Positions 1 to 10,320 of a stretch of 64,000 nt of DNA are shown here, in pieces; positions within the stretch are counted from its first letter, which is position 1; every line of letters begins with the position of its first letter. Made by a program: the position numbers and the translations under genes. This stretch comes from Triparma verrucosa (lineage: Eukaryota; Sar; Bolidophyceae; Parmales; Triparmaceae). The notes under the pieces are model-generated. The model had not been told where the DNA came from. It saw only the letters and a list, made by a program, of their open reading frames with translations, and ran no database searches. The stretch covers positions 1 to 64,000 of the forward strand of contig BRXX01000145.1 in the NCBI GenBank assembly GCA_030267905.1, in the 5' to 3' direction.

Positions 1-69
1 CCCTAACCCTAACCCTAACCCTAACCCTAACCCTAACCCTAACCCTAACCCTAACCCTAACCCTAACCC
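1..69. repeat. Telomere, CCCTAA repeats
   Basis: About eleven uninterrupted CCCTAA units start at base 1 and end where unique sequence (TATAAACAAAAG) begins. The C-rich strand reads inward from the left end, as expected for a true chromosome terminus with TTAGGG on the 3' overhang strand. No subtelomeric satellite follows. The stop codon of the first gene lies only about 120 bp inside. Confidence 0.97.
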
Positions 70-188
70 TTATAAACAAAAGAGTCCTTGGCTTTTATAA
101 ATCAAATCGAAATGTTAGTTTTAGTTTGTAGGTTGCCATTTTTGCTGTCTTCGTGCTGATTGCGTTGCTACTGGACACAGGAGGTAAA

Positions 189-1271
189 TCATTTTGAGGT
201 TATTAAGCTGACTGCAAATCCGTAGGCTCCTGCGAGTACAAGCCAGCTCTGCCAGTCTTGAAACCTTCGCTCAGGATCGTGCAAAAGGATAAAAGGCCAC
301 GGACACCTTGCTTCGCTCATGGTCCTCACCCCATTCATATTTTTGCTTCCCATGACTGGGCATCTAGTCATGTTGGTTTTGCTTGTGAAACCGAATGGAC
401 ATGCTGGCCCGCTATTCTTCCTCTTCCCTGCCTCCTTGTCCTCCTTCCACTTCTTTGCCGCTGAAAGCGCGAACTCTAGCGGCCTAACGATTGCACCCTC
501 CACGCCGTTGTACACATCGATTTCCTCAAAGATTCTGATATTGAGGGCGAAGGCGACGTTGGCTTCAGAAACGAGCATTTCGTGCTCGTATGGTAGTTCA
601 TCGAGCTTCGACCGGTACACGTTCTTGAAGTTTTTCGGACATATTCCCGGGAACTCGTAGAAACTCCCACCTTCTCCCGTTTCCGGCAAATTCAGCGCCT
701 TCCTGGCGCAGCGGGCAAGAATCTGACCTCCACTCAAGTCCCCCATGTATCGAGTATAGGCGTGAGCAATCAGTAGGTGCGCTTCACTGCTGTTGGCTAT
801 CTTTTCCAGTCGTTCTACGTAGTCCACGGTTGCGGGGCTCGCTTCTGGATAAGCGGTGCTTGACACCCTGCCTGACAAGTACCTCCAATCGTCTAACAGC
901 CTATCCGAGCGGTTCAGGGCTTCGGGCTGGTGCGTGCCAAACAAGAGGTGCTCGTTTTCGTCCAGCACTGACTCCAGCATCGTGTACACGTGGTACAGAT
1001 TCCCTGTGGATGGCAGGGTCAGCTACAAATACAAAAGATTATATTTTGGGAAGTGCGTGCTCTCACCTGTCATTTTCGCGTACGCATTAATGTTGATGTT
1101 GCCCTTGAGGAAAGATCTGATGAAAAACACGTTTTCGGCTTCCTTATGCACCATCTTCGTTCCCTCTTTGATGCTTTTAGAAAGAGCGACATCTCGCTTC
1201 TTGTTGGCGACATGGCAAGCGCCGCCCTTCATGTTGGAGGGAAGCAATTCCTTGCGCGATGGGGTTGACAT
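189..1271 (-). CDS. Heme oxygenase, tail-anchored, with three Cys-Pro motifs
   Basis: This gene should cleave heme to biliverdin, CO and Fe2+. Two exons (1271-1067 and 1003-189, 63-bp intron) give about 339 aa. Exon 1 carries the proximal heme-ligand region (TKMVHKEAEN) and exon 2 the distal helix motif GDLSGGQ, both hallmarks of the HO family. After the roughly 230-residue catalytic domain come three Cys-Pro dipeptides (ACPFGF, RCPVMG, RCPWPF), which resemble heme regulatory motifs, and then a C-terminal hydrophobic anchor ending VSLITSK. I see no plastid transit peptide. The anchor and CP motifs look like animal-type ER heme oxygenases rather than soluble plastid ones. The start is the ATG at 1271, and splicing keeps frame across the intron. 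It is the first gene inside the telomere. Confidence 0.9.
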
Positions 1272-1489
1272 GGTTCGGCCGTTGGGTTAGGTTGGATATT
1301 ATCCTTGCCTCTTTTATTCGCTATTCGCCGTTTGCGCTCTGTGTAAGAAAAAATTTCCACGAAGGTGGAGGAGTGTGTCCTAAACCCTTTGACCCATGTC
1401 TCCACCAACTCCTGGCAACCTGCAGCACCGCAAAAGCAGTCGGGTGAAGCACATACACACACAGATTCTTGTGGTGCCCATTTTTCGAT

Positions 1490-2454
1490 ATGCCTCCTCC
1501 TGCATCTTTGTCTTGTGCTCTCGACGTTTTGAAGTTGGCTCCAACCCTCGCCTGGCTAATAACATCGATTAGGTGAGAAGTTGGTTGGTGAAAATGAGGG
1601 ATGGTTTCACGATAACAGTAACGTATTTTAGCCGCACTAATCTCCAATATAGATATCCACGTGTGCAGCCAGCCCCTCTCACCGCCACCCAACCCTAACT
1701 GCTAATGCTAATCTTCACGCTCGCTCATCATTATAGAGCCATCCCTGCCTACAGCAACCTCGGCTGGACAACTCCGGTCGTCTGCGCAGTTTTTTCGAGT
1801 ATTCTCGCCGTTGTTGCTACTCGAGATATCTACGTATACCACACGCCCCACCTCCACGGTCTTTACACTCCTATTGCAGTTGAGGAGAACAATGAAGGCT
1901 CCCCCTCCTCTTCTCCTCAGAAGGCAGACGAGAACTTTCCGACTGAGCAGCTGGCAAAGGTGAAGCTTGCAATTGCGTCGAGTTTCGTGCTCCTGAGCTT
2001 CGTTTTCACTGTCGTTTTTATGGCCATCGCGTACGGCACTATCAAACCCGAGCAAGATAACATGCCCTGCAACGGAGAATGCGAAGGCTGTATTGATGAT
2101 CCTGACTGCTCGCTTTGGGTAGAGGAAATGGAGGGCAAGTACTCCTCTGTTAATATTTGTCCCCCGGCAAAGAAGGTAGGCGAAGATTCTTAACCTGCCG
2201 TCCACAAGTCCACAGCCCACAGCACTAACTTCTCAATCAACTGCACTGCCATCCCCTCCCTCCCTCAGAGCGCAGACACTGACGTAACGTTTAGCTGTCT
2301 AGCTGACGGATACTGGATGTTGACGACTACGCTCATCAGCTGCATTTGGTTGTGGGCGGCCGTGGGACTCTACAAGAGGACTAAGAATTTCGTGAACGGG
2401 GGTGGAGAGGGAAGCGGAGGAGGCGTGATGAATGAAATTGACCAAACATTGTAA
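1490..2454 (+). CDS. Four-TM membrane protein, unknown function
   Basis: I do not recognise this family. Three exons (1490-1572, 1737-2175, 2269-2454) join in consistent phase to give about 235 aa. There are four hydrophobic segments: LAPTLAWLIT at the N-terminus, TTPVVCAVFSSILAVVA, a long one near LAIASSFVLLSFVFTVVFM, and a last one near LTTTLISCIWLWAAVGLY. Between segments 3 and 4 lies a Cys-rich loop (MPCNGECEGCIDDPDC) likely to form disulfides on the non-cytosolic side. The layout resembles MARVEL- or tetraspanin-like proteins but no diagnostic motif proves it. An ATG at 1705 opens the exon-2 frame, but that region reads as an intron 3' end (TAATCTTCACGCTCG...ATTATAG), so I prefer the upstream exon. 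Confidence 0.6.
1573..1736 (+). mobile_element. Introner-like intron, CAATCTTCACGCTCG type
   Basis: The intron starts GTGAGAAG and ends TAATCTTCACGCTCGCTC...ATTATAG. The same 3' block recurs in introns of several unrelated genes in this window. Confidence 0.5.
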
Positions 2455-2540
2455 ATGTTAAAAAATAGTAAGACCATTTTTCGGTGATAATTATTTTCAC
2501 TTTGTGGTGCTCGTTGTACAGTATTACTGTATTTCATAAT

Positions 2541-2564
2541 TGTGTGTGTGTGTGTGTGTGTGTG
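2541..2564. repeat. (TG)n microsatellite
   Basis: A pure TG dinucleotide run of about 24 bases lies in the 3' flank of the four-TM gene. Confidence 0.95.
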
Positions 2565-2616
2565 TTTTGTTGGGTGTTCTTCGTCGTTTACATTGGCTGA
2601 AGGCTGGCGGCTCAAT

Positions 2617-2777
2617 TTAGACGACGTTTTCGGCGATGTTTCCCGGGAACCAGTTGAAATCTCCCTCGAACGGGATCACGACGTTTCCAGAGTAGTCGAG
2701 ATGAGGCCCTTGAGAAGGGGAACAGAGCCAGGGACTGCAGCCTCGGCCAAGAATTCCTGCATTACTAGCCTCCCCAT
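2617..2777 (-). pseudogene. Possible small gene remnant with one frameshift
   Basis: On the minus strand an ATG at 2777 opens a protein-like stretch (MGRLVMQEFLAEAAVPG...LLKG). One base later in frame it continues as LDYSGNVVIPFEGDFN...ENVV and a stop at 2617-2619. Either part alone is short. Joined by a one-base shift they look like one small protein of about 53 aa. I cannot name it. It could be a decayed copy, a terminal exon of a gene I have not resolved, or chance. Confidence 0.2.
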
Positions 2778-3060
2778 GTTTTTTCTCTTCAGACAGTTTG
2801 CCATTAAAATTTGAATGCGTCGTAGATATTGAGGGGGAAGGTGGAACCCTTTTAGTTGGCGAATTTTCCGGGCTGTCCTTCCCTACGCTCAGCGGGTCAG
2901 GTTAGAAGGTTGAAGTCACATTATTACCAAGACACGATTGTTAAATCCTCAGGCGTTGACTTTAAAAATCTTCGTAGGCGAGATAGCTGAGCGGTCGGAG
3001 TGGTGAAACTCGAGGCGAGGCCAGCGTGGAGGCGAGGAAGACTGCTGAAATTTGCATTTA
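2778..3060. other. Intergenic, no gene seen
   Basis: This stretch precedes the first ATG of the MFS gene. A tRNA A-box look-alike (TAGCTGAGCGG near 2980) has no B-box partner. I see no supported gene, but an upstream non-coding or short coding exon of the MFS gene is possible. Confidence 0.4.
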
Positions 3061-5160
3061 ATGAGAAAGTTTGGAAAATCGCCTTCAGAAACCTGGGAAG
3101 AAGTGCTCCAGATGGAGCCGAACGCAAATGTCAGGCGGGTTAAAATCTACACTTTCGTGTCCTTTGCGATGCGCACCTTGTGGTCCGGGTCCGTCCTCTC
3201 AAACTGGATCATGGTAAAAACGGTGAGGGAAGATACAACCTTGGCATGTGCTTGTGGCGTGTGGAGTGGGGGGGGTTAATGTTTCCGTTGCGATGTACTG
3301 TTGGGGGCATTTTTGGTTCATTAACGTGGTCTCCTTACCTAAATCCTGCTCTTCTGGGGTCCCGTTCAAGAACTGTCATGAGGAAATTTCAAATCCAACT
3401 TTGGCCGCAGGCCCCGATTCCAACCCTCAACCAACCTAACCCAAAATCCAAACCAAACCTACCTCTCACAGGACAGCGAAACTGTCGTTGGGAACTTGAC
3501 CGGCATATGGGGCATCGCCCAGGTCATCGCCTCCATTCCTGCAGGTGTTCTGGCCGACAAGGAGGACTGGCGCAGGAGCTCTCTCCTCAAGATCAGCGCC
3601 ATATTTTGCCTTTTGGCGGTTGGTACAATGGTCGTCGCCACCGAATTGTACGAGTTTCCGGTTGAAGTGGCCGGCCTGGGCCTGGGGCTGTGGGGAATAT
3701 TCTGGGGCATTGCTTACACTGTGTCCGAGGCCATTTTCGCATCTTCAATTCCCTGCGGTCTCAGGTCGGAAGTTATGACCTCGAAGTATAATATCCTCCT
3801 TCTCTCGACTCTCTTCGGCCCGTTGACTGCCGTGCTTCTATTTTGCTACTACGGCAATACCTGGAGCCTGACGAGTTGCGAGGTGAGCGAGCGAGGTTGC
3901 GAAGCGACGAGCTGATGACGCATTGTTATTCATTCAACTATCATCGCTATATGATTGTAGTAGCCTCAGTCGTGCACGCTTCATCTGAACTAACTCACAT
4001 TATTATTCATTTTAACTTGTCGCTTCGCTCCTCGGTCGCTCCGCCCGTTGCAGGGAATTATAGTTTTCGGAAACTTGGGTAGTCTGCTGGCGCTACCAAT
4101 GCTTCTGAGTCTGAGCGACGACACCGTAGAAGAGAAAGGGGAAACGGACTCGGCCCTCACCTCCAGCCTGCTTTCAAAAGCATTCGAAGAGCCCCTCTCC
4201 GAACACCCCTCAAAAATCAGCCGTATCCCGGCCCTGATTGCGACCTCCGACGTATTTTCTTGCCTCGCCTCGGGGATGTCTATTTGCTACTTTCCCATTT
4301 ATTTCTACAAAACTCTGGACCTTTCACCGGTTCTTGTACAAGTAATATACATGGTGACCGGTCTTGGGAGCGTTGCTTTCAGCAAATTGAATTACCTAAT
4401 TAGTTTGTCAGTGGGTAGACTGGAAGCAACGATGCTGTCCAAAATCTTCGGCATCACGTTCCTCGTGCTGATGATTGGTGAGTACACTTCAGATCAGTTA
4501 AGCTCAGCTCAGCTCAGTTCAATACCACGTGAAACGAAAAATAAATCCCCACCGACAACAACAATATATCTAACACCATAAACGCAGCTTCGACATCTGT
4601 GCTCAAGCTCAGAACGCCATACACAGTCGTGTTCTATGTCCTCAGAACATGCTTCATGAACTCCACAAAGGCCCTCACAAAGTCTCAATTGATGGACATA
4701 ATACAGAACAAGCAGCGCGGAAAGTATTCTGCGTTGGAATCTATAAATGCGGTCGCTTGGTCTGGTTCCGCCGTCATTGGAGGCTACATTTCAAAGTCAA
4801 CGACAATGGAAACGAATTTCGCCGTCACCGCCGGCATGCAACTGCTGGCCCTGGTCCCGATTCTCCTTGCGTCGATTTTGATCAAAACGGCAGGAAAGTC
4901 GGAGGAAGAGTTCGTCAGAATCAGCAGGGCAACATTCGACAGCCCCTTCGGAGAGGACCTGCGGGCGGCTGGAGGAGACAGGTGAGAGAAGCTGCGACGC
5001 AGCCAAAACTACTGTAACCGTCGCAAATTCTTAAGGGTCATTCGAACGCTCACCTTCTCGCTTTCACCCCTATTTTATTCTAACTCGTCGCGTTCGCTCC
5101 TCGGCTCGCTCTCCACCCCCCACCACACCTTGCTTCGCTCATCACAGAGACAGCCGATAA
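3061..5160 (+). CDS. Major facilitator superfamily transporter
   Basis: A multi-pass membrane transporter of about 467 aa. Five exons (3061-3222, 3472-3882, 4054-4477, 4588-4981, 5148-5160) join with matching phases. The last adds only D-S-R and a TAA. The N-terminus (NVRRVKIYTFVSFAMRTLWSG) leads into TM1. A cytosolic loop-2-like motif (GVLADKEDWRRSSLL) matches the MFS signature G-x-L-A-D-R-x-G-R-R in spirit. A long acidic loop (DDTVEEKGETDS) separates the two six-helix halves, and the second half includes the motif FMNSTKALTKSQLMD. The substrate cannot be told. The start is the first ATG of the frame, and an upstream exon is possible. Introns 2 and 4 are introner-like. Confidence 0.8.
3883..4053 (+). 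mobile_element. Introner-like intron with terminal inverted repeats
   Basis: Just inside the splice sites, the 5' arm GAGCGAGCGAGGTTGCGAAG continuing to CGACGAG pairs with the 3' arm (CTTGTCGCTTCGCTCCTCGG then TCGCTC). About 23 of 27 positions match as an inverted repeat. This is the clearest terminal-inverted-repeat copy in the window. Confidence 0.65.
4982..5147 (+). mobile_element. Introner-like intron
   Basis: Starts GTGAGAGAAGCTGCGACGC and carries TTCTAACTCGTCGCGTTCGC near the 3' end before CTTCGCTCATCACAG. Confidence 0.5.
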
Positions 5161-5528
5161 AATGTCACGCGCATCGGCGAAATACCGGTCGCAGCCGGCA
5201 CCAAATTTGCCGAATGCGAAGGAGATTTAAAGCATCGTCCGCCATACGAACCGGCCACCTCGAATTTCTTGATCCCCTGCATCTCCTTCACCCTCCCCTT
5301 CTTGTCCCCCCCTGCTGAACAAAGTTTCATCTCATAGACGACGTTCGATTTCAGAAAAAGAAATGAATCCGTTTGGTTATATAATACAAATCTTTCGCAA
5401 TTGAAAAATCTCGTTAACGTTAAGCTTTTTTTCATAAGTTTTTTGTGATCCTTTCTCCTGGTTGTCTGTCCACCTTCCTTCTTTCTTCTAATTTCGCCCC
5501 CTTGCTGCACTTCATTTGGAAAAGACGC

Positions 5529-8335
5529 ATGACATTTGCTGCAAACATCTCGCCTCGGGCCGGATTCCTGGCCTGTCTGGCCCTCCAGCTCTTAGCTTTA
5601 GGTTTAATGATACCTTTCATGCGATCGGACTACATCGTCGAGACAACAAATTCAGGCGAAACAACGGGGAGCTACACAAGCGCAGAGGTCGTGTCCCTTT
5701 TTGTGTCAATTCTGACAGGATTTGGGACATTTACGGCGTTAATCGATTATGGCAAGCGAGTTGAGAGAGCTCGATATCGGCTGGACGGGATAATTTTGGT
5801 CGCGGCGTCCCTGATAAGTCTTGTAGGAGCCTTCTGGGGGTGAGTTTGAGATGATCGTCCGACATCTTCCGATGGATCTTTTTTGAGTGCAAAATAGCCC
5901 AGTGCTGGGCTTCTCGAGTTTGTTTTATTTTATCTGAGCTAATAGATTCCCTTCGCTCTCTACTACTACTACTACAGGTATCAACGTTGGCGAGGAAACG
6001 AACTCCTCGACTGTGGCATCCTCTGGTGCGTCACCGAGGAGAATGGCAAGTCGAGCGGAGCGATGCTTACAGTGGGGCTGGTGTATGTTTTGGGTAGCCT
6101 GGCCCTTGGCGGCCGTTTCTTCTGCGCTGGGGCGGTCGTCATCGCGGAGAGTTACAGAAAAGGAGAGGATTCTGATCGCCCTTACAGCATCGTCATTAGC
6201 CGAGGTGAAGCTGCAACCGTAACAACTACTACAACTACAATTCAGGAATACAACATTAATGCACTATTTGATGACAGCGATCTGCACCGACCCCTCACTT
6301 TTTCAGCTAGGACCACAACAACTGCTCCCACCCCTAACCTCCTCCGCTTATTATTCATCACAATGCTATATTTGTCAATTCTCTTCGTCTCGACGACATT
6401 GCTACCTAATGTTTGGGGTAAGTTTACTCCGCCTGGGATAGCTAGTAATTTGGCCTTGATCATTACAAATGACGAGTATGCTGGGAGCGAGTACACCTAC
6501 GCCTTCATGTCGACCCTTAACGTTTACGTGAAAGAGGGTGTTGTGGCGAAAATCTTCCCTGACTCGTTGATATTTTACGTTGGCCTTCTGCTCTCGGCCG
6601 TTGCTGGCGTTGTCCTGAGGCGACGAGTAAAGGCGAAGGCGGCTGCATTAGCGTGCATCCTTCTCGGGATGACTGTGTTGATGTCCGTCTACTGGTTCCA
6701 CGACCATCTGTGGGAGGGCTACGTCCACGACATCCCAACTGCGGAATCAGTTGGCCGAGGCATGGGGCAGATGGCGGTGTATTTAATGGCGCTTCTGCTA
6801 TTTCCAGTCAGTCGTAATAGTATCTTCAACGGCGTCCTCAATGTGTCTTGGGAGAGGTGAGAAGCTGTGATTAAGTGACACGTTAATTCACTGCCCATTT
6901 CGTCACTTCGCGGCGTTCTTTGTTCTAACTCGTTAACCAACCTTTGTAACACCTTCCTTTGTAACACCTTCATGCAAATCGCTACGCTCGTCGCAGCACT
7001 CTCTACGTTCACGTCGCCCTCGGGTATCTCTTCATGATCTGCGTTGTTGCACATGTCGTCTCCTGGCTGGTCCTCTGGAGCGACCTCGGTCTGGGCTTCC
7101 ACGACATCTACTCGTTGAAGTGGTATTACCCGGACAACGGGCAAGGCAAAGAAGGCGGACCTCAGTCGAATAATTTCACCAACCCGCTCATTCTCATGGC
7201 GACTTACTTATTCATGGTGTCGATGTTTTTCAACTGGTTCAGGCGCAAATTTTTCGACGTCTTTTACGTCCTTCATCAGGTGACATTTGCTGCTCTGACC
7301 GTCGCCACATTTTGGCACGCTGCTTCGGCGTGGTACTACCTCGCACCAGGGTTGTTGCTCTGGATCACTGATAGGCTGTTGAGGGTTTCGGACGGAAGAA
7401 GTTGGCGGGCTAAAATAAAGGACGCCCGTGTTGTTGATGTTGGAGGAGGTGAATGGATAACTTGGCTGAAGGTCAGGGTCGGAGACGAGGAGGAAGAGGA
7501 AGAGGCTGCGTCATCGTCATCGTCATCGTCATCGTCGTCGTCATCGTCATCGTCATCGTGTCCGATTCGCACCTGCGGCGACATGTTTAGATTTTGTTTC
7601 AGAAAATCAAGGGCTGCGCATAAGTCATCGCCGGCCTTCAAGTTTACCGCCGGACAGTACGCTTTCTTGCACGTTCCTTCGATCAGCGCCATTGCGCACC
7701 CTTTCACCATATCGAGTGCTCCCCCGGCCAACAATATAATTGACATTGAGTTCTGCGTCAAGGCCGTTGGCGACCCAAATCAGTTCACGCAGAAGATTAA
7801 GGAGGTTGGACAGCGTTTGGAGGCGTCAATTGAAGGGCCTTATGGCCACTCCGCGGCGTTAGAGCCTACAATTCACGAGCGGTTGGTTCTTCTCTCCGGA
7901 GGCATCGGAGTTACCCCATGCATTTCCATCTTGAGAGATATTTTATTGGAATTAGATGGTCAAGAGGTCGGCCGCTACTCGTTCTTGAAGAAAATCGACT
8001 TCATCTGGGTGGTGCGTGACGAGAAAATGCTCGAGCTGTTTTCCGAAGTCTTTGAAAAGAGCTTGAAGTACCACCCCATCCTCAGCGTGAGTTGCTACAT
8101 TACAAGGACTCGGATTAAAAACTTTGATGACGTTGAGGGAAATCAAGGTTGGCGAGCTGCGCAAGTCAAGGACGGCCGACCGAACTTACTACAGGTGCTC
8201 ATGGACGACGAAGGCATCAGTGACATTTCAAAAACCCAAGTATTCGCTTGCGGGCCAACCAGTTTGGTGAATTCCGGGAGGGATGCTGCGAGAAGCGTCG
8301 GCTGTAATTTCCACAGCGAAGCATTTGAGTTCTAA
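5529..8335 (+). CDS. Ferric reductase / NADPH oxidase-type flavocytochrome b
   Basis: This protein transfers electrons from NADPH through FAD and two hemes across a membrane, to ferric iron or oxygen. Three exons (5529-5839, 5978-6856, 6997-8335) give about 842 aa. An N-terminal half with several TM helices is followed by the ferric-reductase core with two H-x13-H pairs (YVHVALG...VVAHVV and YVLHQVT...TFWHAA), the usual bis-heme ligands. Then come the FAD motif HPFTISSA, the NADPH motif GGIGVTP, and a C-terminal CGP...FHSEAFEF end. There are no EF-hands, so a calcium-regulated NOX is unlikely, and FRE-type metalloreductase is my preference. An EEEEEEAA(S)n low-complexity insert (7490-7559) sits between the membrane and FAD domains. 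Intron 2 repeats CCTTTGTAACACCTT in tandem. Confidence 0.87.
7511..7559. repeat. (TCATCG)n coding microsatellite
   Basis: TCA/TCG triplets encode a run of about 16 serines inside the flavocytochrome gene. On the opposite strand they make a poly-Asp shadow. Confidence 0.9.
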
Positions 8336-8399
8336 AAAAATCAGAGCGTTGGCAAATTAACATATAAATAATACTCTTTTTAAAACTTAAGGCCCAAAG

Positions 8400-9987
8400 T
8401 CATGCAGCCGGGGCGAAGAACCGAGATTGCGGGTGAGACTCCGAGTCGCCGTCATGGCGATACCTCGGCTTGTCCATCCCGTACTTTCCTCCTCCGCCTC
8501 TCTTTCCCTCTTCGTCCCCCTCCTTTCCTCCGTCGTCGTTGACGGACTCCTCGTCCATATCCACGAGCTTGTCTACGATAGCCTCGCTCGCACCTCTGAA
8601 GGTGCCGAGGTAGCTGAGAACGTCCTCTGCGAACTGCCCCCACCCGCCCAATTTACATTCTACGATTACTTTGTAAACGAACTCTTCGCCCGCACCGTTG
8701 ATGAACCCGCAAGTCGGGAGCGTGATCTCCTCGTCGGGAACTTCGTTCGGAAGCAGGTTCCTGTAGTACAGCATAGAGTTCACGCAGAGCTTGAGAGTGA
8801 TCCGCATCTGGCTGTCCGGGCCGTACTCCTGCGTCTTGTTGCGGAGCAGGAGGAAGCTCTTCGTTATTCTAGCCCTACAATGTAACGCGGTGTGAGACAA
8901 GGAGAGAAGGAGTCGGAACAAAACAGCTATAATAGAGAGAGGTATAATAACAATAACTAACGAATTAACGCCATTTCAAGCTCGTCACGTTCATGTCGCC
9001 TCCTCGGCAGACTTTCCTCACCTCTTCTCCCTCTTCATGACTGTCTTCGACAGTCCTCTCATTCTATCTTCGAGCATTTCGAGAGGAGTGAGGCCCCTCA
9101 CCCTGTCCCTTAGGTTGACTGCCTGAGGGAACTTCTCGATTATGTTTGAGATCAGGACTGGGTCCTCGAGCCTGCAGCAGGCAGCGTAGTGCAACGGAAG
9201 CTGAGACGAATCAAGGCGAAAAGCGTATTGGTTTAGATTACTTTCGCAGGGGTGCTCTTCGGCCTTGTATGCTGCGACCGGCCCCTCACCTCTCCGAACT
9301 TATTCGGCAAAGAACAGCAATTCTCCAAAGTGTCGTTAGCCGCCAGCATCATCGGTATAATATCGCCAGGCGTGCTCACATTCACGATGGCCTGTATCAT
9401 CGGGGTGAGGCCGTTGTGCTCCTCTATTATTTCCTCCTGAAGGATTATACGCCTCTATGGGGTGGAAGAGGGGAGGGGGGGGGGAGGGGGGGGGGGCGTT
9501 TAGAAAACATTGCCCCGTCTTTTGAACAAACCTAAAGGGTGTCGCTGCGACGGCCCCCTCACCTTCTTCGCCTGCTTGATCTCAAAGTCTGAAAAGTCGA
9601 ACTGCAAATCGTCGGAGCTGTCCCCGGCTCCGTTTAGCCTCTCCCTTATCTGTTGGGTTTGAACGCAGGGACGGAAATTTTAAGCACGCAGCGTGTGTTA
9701 GTAGTGTTAGTTCCACACATTTCCATGGGTCAACATCAGACGACACTCGGAACCTTAAAATACAACGTTCCCTCTCTTCACCGGCCAGCCAGCATAGCCC
9801 GTCATCGTCCTCGGCGTTCGATTCTCACCTTATCCCAGTCCTCTGAAAGGAAGAGCATCAGCAAAGGAGCGTCATTGATTTTGTTTACGATTGATCTAGA
9901 AACTGACGCTTTTGACGCTTTCTGCGCGTGAACGGGATGCTTCGTTGACGCTGCTGGGAATTTTGCGAGCGGATGAGTCAGAAACAA
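8400..9987 (-). CDS. Ankyrin-repeat protein, 5' end unresolved
   Basis: Exons resolved on the minus strand are about 9960-9829, 9649-9563, 9436-9290, 9200-9022 and 8874-8400, all phase-consistent. The middle exons encode ankyrin repeats: NGLTPMIQAI plus a helix pair, then LPLHYAACCRLEDP, then VRGLTPLEML. The last exon carries a non-ankyrin tail (ITLKLCVNSMLYYRN, TLPTCGFINGAGEEFVYK) and ends in an acidic/Gly region and FFAPAA. This domain pattern is common in large ankyrin families of diatoms and relatives. The first exon is uncertain. A plausible N-terminal segment (KASVSRSIVNKINDAP, LLMLFLSEDWDK) is open to about 9987, and a basic ATG-led stretch further upstream near 10140 lacks a convincing donor. 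The role is probably protein binding. Confidence 0.65.
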
Positions 9988-10212
9988 ATGTAAAATTGTA
10001 GTATAGTCGTGACTTTTGTGCCTAAAATTGCATCATTTCTGCGTCGCTTTCGATGCTGGAATCGGGACTCACGCTCAACATCCTCCATTTTTTCTGAAAA
10101 GCCTTCTAAATCTAGGCCTCTTCTTAGAGACTTTACCCGTCGCATAGGGTGGCGGTCTGAGGACTTGCCCTTGAGTGGAAGTGATGTTTCTTTTTCAATA
10201 ATATTAAAGGCT

Positions 10213-10259
10213 GTGTGCCACTTCAATCTTGGGCTTGTGCCAAGATTGAAGTGGCACAC
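10213..10259. repeat. Perfect 20-bp inverted repeat, 7-nt loop
   Basis: The left arm (10213-10232, GTGTGCCACTTCAATCTTGG) and the right arm (10240-10259) are exact reverse complements, separated by GCTTGTG. The hairpin lies about 60 bp upstream of the ABCE1-type start codon and beside the unresolved 5' end of the ankyrin gene. Confidence 0.9.
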
Positions 10260-10320
10260 TCCTGCAAAAAGGCTCCAGTTACTGGCTTTATCATTTTTAA
10301 CTTATATCACTGTCGTTGTT

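Noticed and set aside
1705..1736. ATG 1705 as start of the four-TM protein
   Set aside because: This stretch matches the shared intron 3' block. The upstream exon 1490-1572 supplies the correct phase and a first TM helix.
2976..3010. Possible tRNA (A-box-like TAGCTGAGCGG)
   Set aside because: No B box (GGTTCGA) downstream within 80 bp and no acceptor-stem pairing by eye.
7336..7761. Poly-aspartate protein on the minus strand
   Set aside because: Shadow of the serine microsatellite in the flavocytochrome gene.
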